Below are positions 20,932 through 33,300 of a stretch of 64,000 bases of DNA, in pieces. The first letter of the stretch is position 1, and each line of letters begins with the position of its first letter. This stretch comes from Polytrichum commune (lineage: Eukaryota; Streptophyta; Polytrichopsida; Polytrichales; Polytrichaceae), in NCBI GenBank assembly GCA_950295325.1, contig OX485806.1, positions 41,912,001 through 41,976,000 on the forward strand, in the 5' to 3' direction. The position numbers were made by a program, and so were the translations under genes. Under the pieces are notes generated by a model that was given only the letters and a program-made list of their open reading frames with translations, made no database searches and was not told where the DNA came from.

Positions 20932-23411
20932 CTCCTACTTTTTAACCAAAGGGTGAGTCAAGAGTCCGCTTTCTAGGACTAGCTTGGCCTCGTTGAAGCT
21001 AAAGGTAGGCGCGTGAATGAAAAGGTCGGCCTCGGGATCACAGTGGCAAAACTTCAAAAGGATGAAGTAAACATGCTTGCAATAAGAGAATTGGGTCCTC
21101 CCTCGAAACTTAGTCATCGTCTTCCTGAATGCAGGGCAAGTGCAACCCAGGAAAGAGCTAATGGTAACCTGGTACTGTGTGATGGCAGGAGGAACACCCG
21201 AATCCAGCCCGATGATGCAACCATGGCCTGGATGAGGTATCATAGTGATGGAACGGAGGCAAGCTTTGAGGGAGTCAGAGGAGGCCATGGAGAGTCGCTG
21301 CGCCGGATTTGGGCGAGTGGCAGTGCGTTTGACCATCTTGCCGTCTCTCTTGCCAGGGTAGCGGTCTGCTTCTGCAGGAATGGGCACCGCACTAAGATTT
21401 GTAGCCGGCGGGGCAGAAGAGAAGAGGCGTCTTGGAGAGACCGGTTTCTTATGCGGGAGTTGGAATCCAGCCGCTTCAAGGGCAAGAATTTCAGTGAGCT
21501 TGAGTTCTTCGGGAATGTGCTTCTCGGTATACTTAACCATAGACTGGGTCCAATGAAACTGACAAGTTCTCTCCCGGTCGTCCATGCGGTCCTCTTTTTT
21601 CCCGTTGTCATATACAACCCGAACTGCATTCCAGTTGGCCTAGGCGCTGTCGGCCATGAAACCCTTGAAATTGGGCTCGACGACGCCATTCCTCACCATG
21701 ACAACATTGAGATTCTTCCAGAAAACGATCTGGGCCTCAAAGTCCTCGGATTGCATATCACAGCTTGCAATGGTCATAACACGGCAATACGTGGAGTCAT
21801 ACACGTGGCATGACATTGTGGTCCATTGTCTTACCCATTTGACATGGTCGAACATCATCCACGCATTCTCCAAATCTTCGCCGGGCTGCATACGCTTCAC
21901 CAAGTGTACCCCACTACCAGGTCCGACTTCCGACATCTTGAAGACAAAAACCTTGTCAAGATCAACACCTTGACCTGGAAATTTGTTCTCCTGAACAAAG
22001 GCCCATAAACTGATTCCACGAAGTTTGGTGATAGAGTCCATGACACCATACCTTCTCAGGAAACGGAAGCTCATGACCTTGTTGCGGATGTTTGGAGAAG
22101 CCATGTCCTTGCATCGGTCAAATACAGGAACAAACTCCTCAAGAGTCAGCTTCTTTGGTGGCGCGTCCTCGGGTTGAAGAAGAAAGTTGCCAATTAGAAC
22201 CTTGCTAGCCTCCAACACCACTGCGCTCTTGGTAGCTTGGGGAATCTTATCGATATGCTCTTCAATTAGGCCACTGATCTCAGCCTTAGTGTCTCTGTAG
22301 TCGCCCACCTTGACTGGGTGATCATGAGTTCCTAGGTGGATACATGCTCTTGTTTGGTTGCTTTTGGCAACCACATAATAAATCTTAGCTCCACATGTAG
22401 CAATACATGCAAGGGGTTCTTTACATACCTTGCAAACAAACGTAGACTCAGTTGGGGGTGTTTGATCCACTACAAAGGCTTGGAGGGTACAACCTTCAAA
22501 CTCTGTCTCGTTGACTTGGAAGGTGCGAGGTCGGCGGTTCAGATAGTCGCACTCCTGGTTGTTGCAGTGCAGGTGTCCAACGCAGGCGGAATAACGGAAG
22601 GACAAACCAAAGTCATTTGTGATGTTGGTGGTGATGGTCTTCGTCCACACATGGCCGTCGTAACGCTTGTCCATTCCCTGCATTGACTTGGCCTGTGACC
22701 GTGCGGCCGTGTCACCAGGGGGTGGCAACTCAAATATGACGGCCCCATCGAACACAATAGGAAGATATTGTACTTTCTCGTGTCTAATCACTGAGTAATC
22801 TAATTTTTTAAGAATTGTTTTTTTCCCGGCCTTCCTGCAAGTCGTTTTATCAATGGAAATATGCTAACAGTCTCTTGCGACAAAGGATATACTTTAGGAG
22901 CATTCCCACTAACTATAACGTGAGGCGGGGGCTTGGTGGGACTGCCCTCTTCATCTGAAGAAAGTGTAATTACAGACTTAACTCTAACATTTTCTACAAT
23001 TGGCGTCTCGAGCCCGGGCTCGAGCTTGACCTTCACATCACGGGGCAAAAGAGTTTGAATGGTGCAGGTAGAGGAACAACGAGGAGTGAGGATCTCAGTA
23101 GACACAGCCATCTGAGAATCAGTGAGGCCATACACACGGTAACTACCTGGATTAAGACTCCAAAACAAATTATTGTTCTCATCTCGATGTGATAACCGAT
23201 CAATCGTGTGTGTAACATCTGACGTCAAATCGTCAAAAATATCTTCCTCAACACTAATAGTGTCCGCTCTGAAGTTGAACCGAAGACTTAGACGTTGTGA
23301 CGTCACGTAAGCTAGTCCGTCCTCTTCCATCCGAAAGGTAAGTGGAATTCTTACTCCATGTGCATAGAGGACAACCATCCCCAACTCTCCTTTAGATGGA
23401 ATATGAGCCAT
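20932..23411 (-). pseudogene. MULE M2: FLYWCH-like / DDE / SWIM transposase, internally deleted
   Basis: Start codon at 23411 (MAHIPS). In order: an N-terminal beta-rich region; a Cys/His module after YDGHVW (C-x5-C-x4-C ... C-x2-C ... H-x-H, like FLYWCH/WRKY-GCM1 fingers); a MULE DDE core (VYDSTYCRVMTI and FKGFMADSAQ with probable catalytic Asp residues, then ERTCQFHWTQ); and a SWIM finger (CTCPAF ... CKHVYF). Defects: loss of frame at an A-run near 22803, a frameshift after MADSA (about 21640), and a jump from KHIPEE to LKLTEI that removes roughly 1 kb present in M4. Inactive. Confidence 0.85.
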
Positions 23412-24019
23412 GATGAGTGGAATGAGGACTTGCACTAAGAGGAAAATATGAAAGAAGATTCTCAACATTTTGGGCCATCTATTTATTACTAATGTGCTGC
23501 CAACGACAAACATGTGATGAACATGATCGATATGATGGATGAACTCTGAACAAAAGCCTCAATAATATTTTCAAATTAGTAACAGTTGTCCTTAAATCTG
23601 AAAATGATGAATAACGTTGTCACGCTATATATAAATATAGCGTGGAAGTCATGGTATACATTTTACTCGACAAACAATTAAATGTGATTATTTGGCGCCG
23701 ACTGAAAGCATGATTCATAACTAAGTCTAGAGATAGATTTGACATTTCAGGACAGGAATAGAACGAATGACGAAGATCTAATTGGGCAATAAATATAGGG
23801 TTATCCCTCATACAAACACCTATATACGATCTCGTGATACTCATCTCATTTGTTTTAGTATCATAAGTTATGGGCTCTCAAGTGCCATAAGATGTGTTGG
23901 GAGTGTTGGAGTAGACATGCTCTAAAAGGGTAATACCTGACATACAAAACCATATCAAGAGAAGAAATAAGAAAGGGAAGTTGTATTTCAGTAGCACTAA
24001 GGCATTGAAAACGAGCAGA

Positions 24020-27000
24020 ATGGGCAGAAAGAAGGTTGCCCCTGAAAAATACAAGACAACTGGAATTAAAAAAAAATTAGATTTTGAAGACATAGGGGAG
24101 AACGCAACATTGTCGACGGTAGAAGAATCTGAAGGTCCGTCAACATCCCGGGGGCGAGGATCTCAATCTCGAGGAACATCGAAAGATATGGAACACAGTC
24201 CAACCCTGCATCCAATCCCGCATCGGAGGAGCAAAGTGCGGAGGACGAGGTTGAAGAGACGAGCTTGATGGAACCGGATGGTAAGTTTATGAAACATCTA
24301 CTCGATTATTGTGTTCGCCTCAGACTATGTGCCGCAGTGCTACAACAACTTCGTGTGAATGATCATTCGAGTAGGGTAGACAAGATTTAGGGACTGCCAC
24401 GGAGGAGGCGACGGTAATGGGTTTAAGGTTTTGGGTTTTGGTTGTTTAAGGTGTTTTCCACGTCTAAGTACCATGTCTAAGTGAGGCTGCTTGAAGGTGC
24501 CTGCAACGGCAGCCCCTTGGGGGCCTTTTTGTTTTTAGGTTCAGTACCTTGAAATGCAGGTGTTATCTTCGATATGGTGTACGATGCATTTATTTTTTTG
24601 GGTCTAAATACCATTGTGAGGCTGCACGAGGCTCTATTATGTTCGTGACATTTGTCTTTTCAGTGAGGCTGCTATGTTGTGGGACTGCATGCAGGAGGTG
24701 CCTGCAACAATAGCCTCTTTGGGTGTAATGTTTTTTAGATTTAGTCCCCTCAAATGCAAGTGTTCTCTCCGAAATGGTCTAGGAGGTGTTTGGGTTTAGA
24801 TTTTAGGGTTGTGGGGTTGTGGGGTTTAAGGTTTAGGGGGAAGCCATGCAATGCTTTCTTAAGCCATATCTTCTAGCCATTTCTTTGGTTTGCTTTAATA
24901 TTTTTAGACATTATAGATATTTATGTAAGTTCTCCATAAAGTCCAGAACCTCTTCCTTGGGATGTAGAAGTTATGGGCTCTGCTATGGAGGGTGGTCAAC
25001 TGGGAGGTATGCCGTTGACGGCATTAGGTTTCTAACCCATATATTCTAGGAAGTGCTTTGGTTTGGATTGAAATTCTAGGACATTGTAGATGCTAGAGTA
25101 GGCTTTCCAATGATGTAAAGACCTTCTCATTCAGAGTTGGCATGTCAAAGTTATGGACTCTGCAATATAGGGGGGTGAGCTGGGAGGAATGCCGTTGACG
25201 GTACTAGGTTTCTAACCCATAATTTCTAGGCAGTGTTTTGGTTTGGTGTGACATTTTGCAACATTGCAGATGCTGAAGTAGGCTTTCTAACGATGTAAAG
25301 ACCTTCTCATTCAGAGTTGGCATGTCAAAGTTATGGACTCTGCAATACAGGGTGGTGAGCTGGGAGGCATGCCGTTGACGGCACTAGGTTTCTAACCCAT
25401 AATTTCTAGGCAGTGTTTTGGTTTGGATTGAAGTTCTTGGACATTGCTGATGCTAAAGTAGGCTTTCTAATGATGTAAAGACCTCCTCATTCATGTAAAC
25501 GGGAGTTCGGAGGATATGCCGTTTGGATGATATTGTACTTATACAGCTTCTCTTTGATGCAGTCCGCCTTATGGATGTTGAGTTAAAGCTGAAGCTTCAC
25601 GACCTCGCCATTAAGGAGAGCGTTCCAACAACTTCTCGGTTGGAGAAGCTAAAATGACAACCAAAATAGAAGGGTGGTTTTTTTCTTCCCCTCTGCCGCA
25701 TGACGTCTCTTCCGGTAGTGAGATATTCCCTCAAGAACGATGTATTCCAGCTTGCAACACATTTTATGACCGATGGCTACATGGAGGGGAATGGATTCTT
25801 TTATGTTGCACTTGAGGACAATCATGGCCGCACCAATGACGTTACCCCGAGTGTGGTGGCGAAGTGGTCACCAGAGTGGAAGGAGGTGAATGAGGAATTC
25901 GAGAAGAAACTTCTATCAGATAATGACTTGAAGGTTTTTTTCTAATAAGATGTTCATGGTTTGGGATGGGAACCATCGGCTCCAGGCATGGATGTCCATC
26001 ATTAAGCAGTTTCATACTCATGATATCAATTGGCATTTCTGTGTTGAGGTTGTAATTCTTAACCCAAAGGGAGACATACCCTCAGTGATACCCGCTCTGC
26101 ACGAAGTGAATTGGTAAGATCCTTATCTTTGCTGTGAATGTTTGAAGTACTCATGAATGTTTAAATATATGTAGCATTCTTATATACATTTTGGCGTTGC
26201 AAGAAGAATCAGAAATCTCACGTTACCACAAACCTAGTACACAAGTTATTTCGCATCCAAAATCTTCCTTCACAGCCGCTGTCGTACTTCGAGGGTTTGG
26301 TCTCTTCAACTATTTTGGAGGCTGCAAGAAAGAAGCAGGGTGGAAAGAATCGCACTTGGTTCACCCTCACCGTTGAAGGTCTCAATGCGGTCCTTTATCA
26401 GGTAATGTCTAACTAAAATGTTATCGTGTCATTTCATTTTCAATGGGGAATTCATGAAACTCATATCATTAATTGTTTGAACTATAGTAAGAGATTGCGG
26501 ACGCTGCACATGTTGCTAAAGATAAGTACAAGATGAAAAATCCAGACTCTAGCAATTGGACGGATCGTAATGCAGAGGATTGGGTTACGAAGGCCGTGAA
26601 GAAGGTCGAGGATAAGCTTGTCGCTGAGCTCAGGAAGCATTTATCTGTTGCGGATCCTAGGCTAACTCCTGTTTTTCTAGAGGAAATAAAGGCTCATTAT
26701 GAAAAGTTCGATGAACTTGAGATGCTCCATGAAAAGTTGTATATACTAGCTACTTCCGCGATGCCTCCTAGGATGATGGTGAAGTGGCTCCAAAGGTGGA
26801 ACTCCTCTACGGCAATTCGGGATGCGCATTGCTTTCCGAAGGCTAGCTTCACCGACTTCAAGTTTCCGGATTGGCTCAATCGGGCAACATGGTGGGCGCA
26901 GGTTAGTATTCATCTCACATTTCATGTTGTCATTTGATTGACCCGTAATGAGTTCATTTGATTGCAACCAATAAGACAACATTTTTTTGTGCATGGCCTC

Positions 27001-29504
27001 AGATAGCAGTGGAGGCTGAAGAGCTCTTTTCAGGTGTTCTCACTGACCTTGGAGAAATTATTGACTACAATCCCGATGGCGAAGATCCGATCTTGACGAT
27101 CTTCGATTACGTCGAAGCGATGAGGTGTCAGCTTTGGGAGTTTGCCTTATTCATTGAGTTGGGTGGAGATAACGGTGCTCACAAGAACAACCCCCCGGAG
27201 AAACAACATTTTTTTGTTCAGGCTGTCCGCAGGGTTCTTTACAGGTATTTTCGGTACGTTCTCCTACCCATGAAGGCCATCTCTAAGGTACCACTTTTTT
27301 TCCCTAACTATTTGGATATCCATGTTCACTCCTGCAATTCTAAAAATATGGGATCCAATTCACTTTCACCAATGCGGGTGGTATTTGGACTGCCCGTTGA
27401 AAAAACCTCCTCCCTTTGACATTGCACTGAGGGACTCAATCCAACCTCTCTTACCATCTCCCGCTGCCTCAGTTCCAGCCTCACAGTCTCCCACAGCCCC
27501 CAAAGGTGGCTCCTCCAGAAGCAAAACGGCCACTAAAAGGAGTAGGCCTCGGGGATCCAAGCGGAAGGTTGTTGAGTTGGTTGAGGAGCCAATGGATGAA
27601 GATATTCGTGCAACAGGTAGTGATATCAGTGTTCCAGATATTGAACTTGCAGAGCCTCTCAGCTCTCATCCTCCACGTGCACCTGCTCCGAAGCGTATTC
27701 ACCTCGGAGTTCCTAGTCAAGCCAAGACGATCAGGTTTGTCCCACCTGCGGTGAAGGCAATGTTGTCCTCCCAGGCATGGACCTCCTCCTCTGCTTCTTC
27801 TCGGGTTCTCATACTCAATGACTCGTTCCATGGAATGTTGGATTATAAGGCGAAAAACAACAAATTCCCTTCCACGTACGATGACATGGTTGCTTTTCTA
27901 AGTGAGGTACATATCCAGCTTCATTCCTATTCAATTTAGCTAGCATGCCCCTAATCACCAATTAATTCTCTACTAAACGCTATGGTTGTTTTGAAACAAA
28001 GGTTGGAGCATCCAGGGAATTCTTCTTTTCAGGCAAGGTGGTGCAGAAGGGTGCGGTGGACCTCATTATTGCATAGTATCCCGATGGTTTGCCTGTCCCT
28101 GGCGTTTCCGAATTCCCAGGGCAAGTTCCAAATTGGAATAAGCAAGTTCCAAACTTCATCAAGTTCATCATTGGGTTTTGTCAAGGCTATCTTTATGACG
28201 ACGGGGCTCTACTTCTATTTTATCATGACAGCGTGCAAATCAAGAAGGAGGTCTTGAGCTTTCTCTACAACAACAATCTAGAGGTCAAGGAGAAATGGAC
28301 TGTCGTTAATTCTCTCCACCTCATTCACCCTATACATAACTCCAAGTGGGTCCGTAATTTTAACCATTTTCAGCATATGTATGTGTATTTGTTGGGTTTT
28401 GTTAAGGCAGCCATATATTAGGGGCAGATGTTGTGGTTTCTGATATGTGCTTCGGTAGCATATGTATGTGAATGTGATGAGTTAAGGGGAAGGCAGCCTT
28501 AGATTAGGGGCAAATATTGTGGTTTTTTATTTGAGGTTAGACTGTATATTGATGTGAATCTGCTCTTCAAGTTCTCAGTCCTTCATGACTAGAATCACAT
28601 TGCTAACAATTCGGGCAAATGGTTGTTGTCCAGACTCTGAAATTCAAAGCGATTGTGCTGGTTCGGTCTTTATCCACACCTTTGGTTAGGCAACCGAAGG
28701 AGTTTGTCATTTCTTCTAGTGACGAGTTTGAGGATGTTGACCTTGCAAGTGATGATGTTCTTTTCAACATTATCACCGCTGATATTGCACTCAAGCGCAA
28801 GGACGGTGACAAATTCTGGAGGGGCCCTAAAGAGAAGGCAATGTCCTTGCTTCAGCTTCTAATCAGTGGCCTTAGCCCTCCAGGGGGGATTATATGTGAC
28901 CTCACTCCTGGAACTGGTATGAGTATTTTGTTCAACATTCTTATCTCTCAAGACTTAGGCAATTCAATCACATGCGACTAATTCATTTATTTCGGTCTTT
29001 GTAGGTGCCTCGATTCTTGCAGCACAATCTTCTAACAGGGCAATAGTGGCACTTGAGGGAGACAAGGAATTGTACGAAGAACTCCTGCAGCCACTTCAGG
29101 TCGCAGGGTCGGACTCTCAGGGGGTTGATCCAACCCATTTTGTAGACCTTGACGATGACGATGATACCCTCCCTCAACATGGTGCAGTTAATTTATGTGA
29201 GTAAGTCTTTTGTCATTTTAAACTTATTTTTCGAATATGTTGCATTTAATTTGAAGGATTCTAACAATCGTCATTTGTCCTCTGTTGGTGCAGTCTGATG
29301 GTTCAAGGCCGACGCTCACTAGACTACGATTCACCTCCTAGCATGCGACTTCCTTGTTATGCAGAGGATATGGCAGTAGCTTATGCCAATAACTCCTCCC
29401 CTAGTTCTAGTGCCTCTTCTAGTCCACGTCTGAGATACGATCCTAGAGTACTCAGATTCATAGATCAGAGTGCTTCGGAGAGTGAGGATGAATTTATTCC
29501 CTGA
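24020..29504 (+). pseudogene. PM-B: ParB-like / permuted methyltransferase-like gene, multi-exon, disrupted
   Basis: Exons by comparison with PM-C/D: 24020-24280, 25563-26113, ~26199-26401, 26488-26901, 27003-~27906, 28002-~28346, 28634-28916, 29005-29200, 29294-29504. Exon 2 holds DGNHRLQAW (25965 onward), a ParB-like box. Middle exons are helical with two WW-containing ends. A charged, disordered stretch follows GWYLDC. The C-terminal part has a motif-IV-like block (DLIIA-stop-YPDG), a DDGALLLF strand, W-R-G-P-K-E-K, motif-I-like CDLTPGTG split by an intron, NRAIVALEGD, and a conserved tail with LPCYAED. Damage: TGA 25655, TAG 25667, frameshift ~25940, TAA 26488, frameshift ~27320, TAG 28074. 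The intron between R and YF in PM-C is absent here. The architecture resembles prokaryotic and phage ParB-methylase fusions; activity is unlikely. Confidence 0.7.
24850..25495. repeat. 180-bp tandem repeat in PM-B intron 1 (about 3.5 copies)
   Basis: TAGGTTTCTAACCCAT recurs at 25024, 25204 and 25384, exactly 180 bp apart. Each unit includes a short palindrome ATGCCGT-TG-ACGGCAT or a close variant. It lies in the intron 24281-25562. Confidence 0.9.
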
Positions 29505-30395
29505 CCTCCATTTTGTATTGGATTTTATTATTCTATGATATGTACTCCTTTGCATTTGAATCTAGTTTATTTAAGATGATGGCACATGATTATTAAATAC
29601 GAAGCACCGTTTTTATTAAAACACCCAAATTGAAGATAATCATTGTATAATATGATGTCGTCCATTTAAACGAATTTAAATGCATGATCCAACTTAAATA
29701 CAAAGTTCAAGGAATCCACTTAGAGAGTGACACCACATTCATAGTTAAACATATTACATTGTTAATGTAAACGAAGGGATTAATCTAATCGGATAGTTAA
29801 AGTAATTGCAACGTTATCATAATTCAGAATTTAACCTAATTACTTCATTGATAGAATTGCAGATATAATGCAATAGCATTGTGATCTCTAGAATTAAATT
29901 CTTTCCATATATCAATTAAGTGTGGATTTTGATTAGTGTCAGTACGTATTTCATCATGTGAGCTAGAGTACATGCCACAATATTAATATTTTAACTAAAT
30001 CAACAACCTTTTAGGGTTATTCACCAGTTAAGTGGCCACCTTAAGAGGCCCCTATTCAAGGTTATTCTCTTTACTTTCTGATTATGACCATAGACATTGT
30101 GTTTATTGAGGTACCCTACCCTCTATATAGTTTTTTAATGTATTCTGAAGTCACTATGTTTTCTGAATGTTAGTACACGTGATTGGATATTGTATTGATG
30201 ATGTCATGCTGATGTAAACCCTAATTTTGTATTTCATTAAAATATTTCTATGTTTCAAAAACCTATAAATGTTATGAATGGGAAAATGTTGGCCTATCTA
30301 CACGGTAATAGAGTACCTTAATCCTAATTTTTTCTAAAAATAGTTCAAATATATTCCCTAAATCCCGCGGATATAGGTGCATTTTTCCTCTCAAT
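29505..30395. other. Non-coding, AT-rich
   Basis: No gene, repeat or domain seen between the PM-B stop and the C-terminal end of MULE M3. Confidence 0.6.
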
Positions 30396-30399
30396 TCAT

Positions 30400-33300
30400 G
30401 TCTCAAATTGTGTTTTCTGCTCTCCGCTCTCCGCTCGCATACTAACTTTCCCGTCGAGGGGAGGACCCGATGTGTTGAAGAGGCGAGTGGGCGTGATGCG
30501 TTCTTTTTTAGGGAGATGAAAACCGGCATTCTCCAGCTTCAAGATCTCTAGACAAGTGAGGTTGGTACCAAGCTTGATAGGCCACACGGGCGGGATAGGA
30601 GGTCGTTCTTGGTCTGTAGAGAATTTGTCGACCCACTTGCAACGTGATCCTTTGACACAACGTTTAATGTTGTCGGGGCAAAAAAAAAACTTCTCGACTT
30701 TAGGTGTTGTAAATTTGTAATAGTTCTAAACTCTAAGGTATGCCGGTGCATGGGTGCTCTTGGAGTTGGAGAGTATTTTGGCAGTGCATTTCTCCTTGGT
30801 GACAGCATGCATGGCCCAACATGCCTTGGAGGAATTGTAAGGAACGCGAGAAATATGCCAGAGCTTCTCATCCACTTTGGATTCTTGTACAGTATTGACA
30901 CGGCGAAAATCCAAACCAGTAGGAAGGGGTGGTGGAACCTCGATCACGGTCGGGGAGGACTCCTCGACAATGGTAGGCAAAAGTGAAGCATGAGATCTTG
31001 TGGTTCTCTGAGTGACACGAGGGCGAGAGAAGTTGACGGTGTCGGGCCGGTGGGTTTCATTGTCAGCTCCAATGGGGGTGTCGGGCTTGCGTTTCTGCGA
31101 GCCGAATACATCGGCACCCTTGTGAGCCCAATATGGTGCCCACATTTGGTGTGAATTTTAATGACCAATAGAATTTAGATTTTTTTCAATTAATTAAACA
31201 TTCAAAAATAGTATAAAAAGAGTGAAGTTGTGTGTGTTGGGTGAAGTTAGGATTAGGGACCTCTCTAGGCTATGAAGTGGAAGTAGGAGTTGTGGGATTG
31301 AATTAACGATTAATCGACTAACGGTTAAGTGCTAAGCTTGAGATTAAGCGTAGTTGAGGGTGTTTTAGAATTATTGATTTAGTAGTAATGTGTTGTCAAA
31401 AGTTGGAATTCTGCCTTAAAGAAGGTAGAACTGGGCTTAGGATTGTGAGCTGGGTTTTGGTGTCCAAAAAAGGATGCGGGCCAAACCAAACAGGGGAGGG
31501 GAGCACTATTTACCCTAGGATTTTCCGGAATTTGGAAGTTGGTGACAGTTGCGGGCGGCCAGGAAGAAACTCTCTCTGTTCTGTTTGGTTAGCCAAGGAA
31601 AAGGCTCCGGGATGAGCCCCTGGCCAAATAGGGTAATGTGAGGGGAGCGAGCTAGAGGTGGATTCGAGAAGCTCAGTAAACAGCTAGCTTGATGTTGTGG
31701 AACGATGGCTGAAGAAAAAACAACTGACTGGAAGGGGGTCTGAGATGAATTTTGATGTTACAGAGCTGATTAAAGGAGAGAAACGCCTTCGAGGTGGGGA
31801 GCAGCTGAATTCAGTTGTCTCCAGACTGGGAGTCAGAGCAAGCAGCTTGCAAGAGAGGTGAAGGCCAACAATTGAATTTTGAGCTTCATTAGATCTAGCA
31901 GGAGGCGAGTCAAAAACCTGGATAAGGGGTGTTTGAGTGGAGACAAGCGGCGATCTGGGAGGAACAAGGGGCTCGGTGAGAAAACCAGGATCGAAGCTTT
32001 TACTAGGGCATTTGACGAATTCGCCAAAGGGGAATTCTGGCGGGTACGCGCCAAAGCTGACCACGGCATTGAGGGAATGTGGGTCGGAGACTAGAGTTGG
32101 AGGTGGGAAGGGTCAGGCAATACTCAGACAGGGGAGCTACCAGCTCAAAACCGAGGCTGCACCGTGGAGTTCAAGGGCGGCACTGGGCTTGAGCAGCCTG
32201 GCCAAATGTGGGCGGCAAATCCAACTGGGAACCTGGCCAGGGGACTGGGTGGACTGAGAGGCAAGACAACCAAGCTTTGAGGATCCGGGTCAATGAAGGC
32301 CAATGGCTAGCAGAACAGAAAGGGATGAGTAGGCGCTGGAATAGTGTTCACACCGCAATGCAGAGTAGGGATTGGAGATTAGGTAGTAGAGTGGAGTAGA
32401 TTAGTAAGTGTGGTGAAAACTAATGGGGTTGGAGTATTTGTTCAATACTTACAACCTTGTGTTCTTCTTGAAATAAAAGTGTGCGATTCATGTTGAAAGT
32501 GTCGGAGTGTCAAAAAGTCACTCTCAAGGATTGAAAGACTTCATACGAGTGCATGTGAGCCTGAGGCCCTCACCCGGATCACGACGCATAAGGGTGGGGT
32601 TTTAAGGCTGACAACCCTCGAGGTGGGGACTACGAGTACAGAATTCGTCTCCGCCAAGCATGTCGAGGAGAACCTTCTGTAGGACAGCGGGGTCACCAGT
32701 ACGTTGAGCACAACGTTGAGCGCATCAAAGCTTGAGTTTTTCTTTGCTAGGGCCATCGCCCCCAACGCCACCCTTTAAAAACTGATGGTACGCGACAACT
32801 TGGAGGAACGCTCGAATATAGTCATCCACAGTGGCCACGTAAAGATTGCCACCCTTGTTGCCGGACGCTTGAAGCCATTTGTTGTGAATGGATTTGGCAA
32901 GGTTGCAATTGGGCATTTGTGCGAATTCCTCGGCGGTCATGATTTTCTCCTGCAAAATGGAAAGGCACTGTAAAGAATAAGCAAAGCTTGGAAAAAAGGA
33001 TAAAACAAACAAGATAAAACAAAACAAACGCACCAATTTCATGAAGCCACCCCATTGTTGATATCGATAGTGCCAGAAGGCCAGCCAAAGTTGAAGGTGT
33101 TTCAGCCCCTCTTCGGAGGTGCAGTTAGATGAAGCCACCAGGCCTTGATGGCGAGGTACCTCGTCTCTGCCTCAAGCATAGAGGATGTGTCGCGATACTG
33201 GAGGCAAAGACGTTTATGTTGGTCTTGCAAGTTGTGCTTGATATAGAGTTTGGTGTGTTTCTCCAAAGACTGGGTCCAATGGAAGTAGCAGGTTCTCTCG

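Noticed and set aside
28074-28076. TAG at motif IV as a special amino acid (pyrrolysine-like) site
   Set aside because: Not known in plants, and stops occur at many other positions in the family.
31170-32540. A separate gene in the M3 insertion
   Set aside because: Frames are short, on conflicting strands, and show no recognisable motif.
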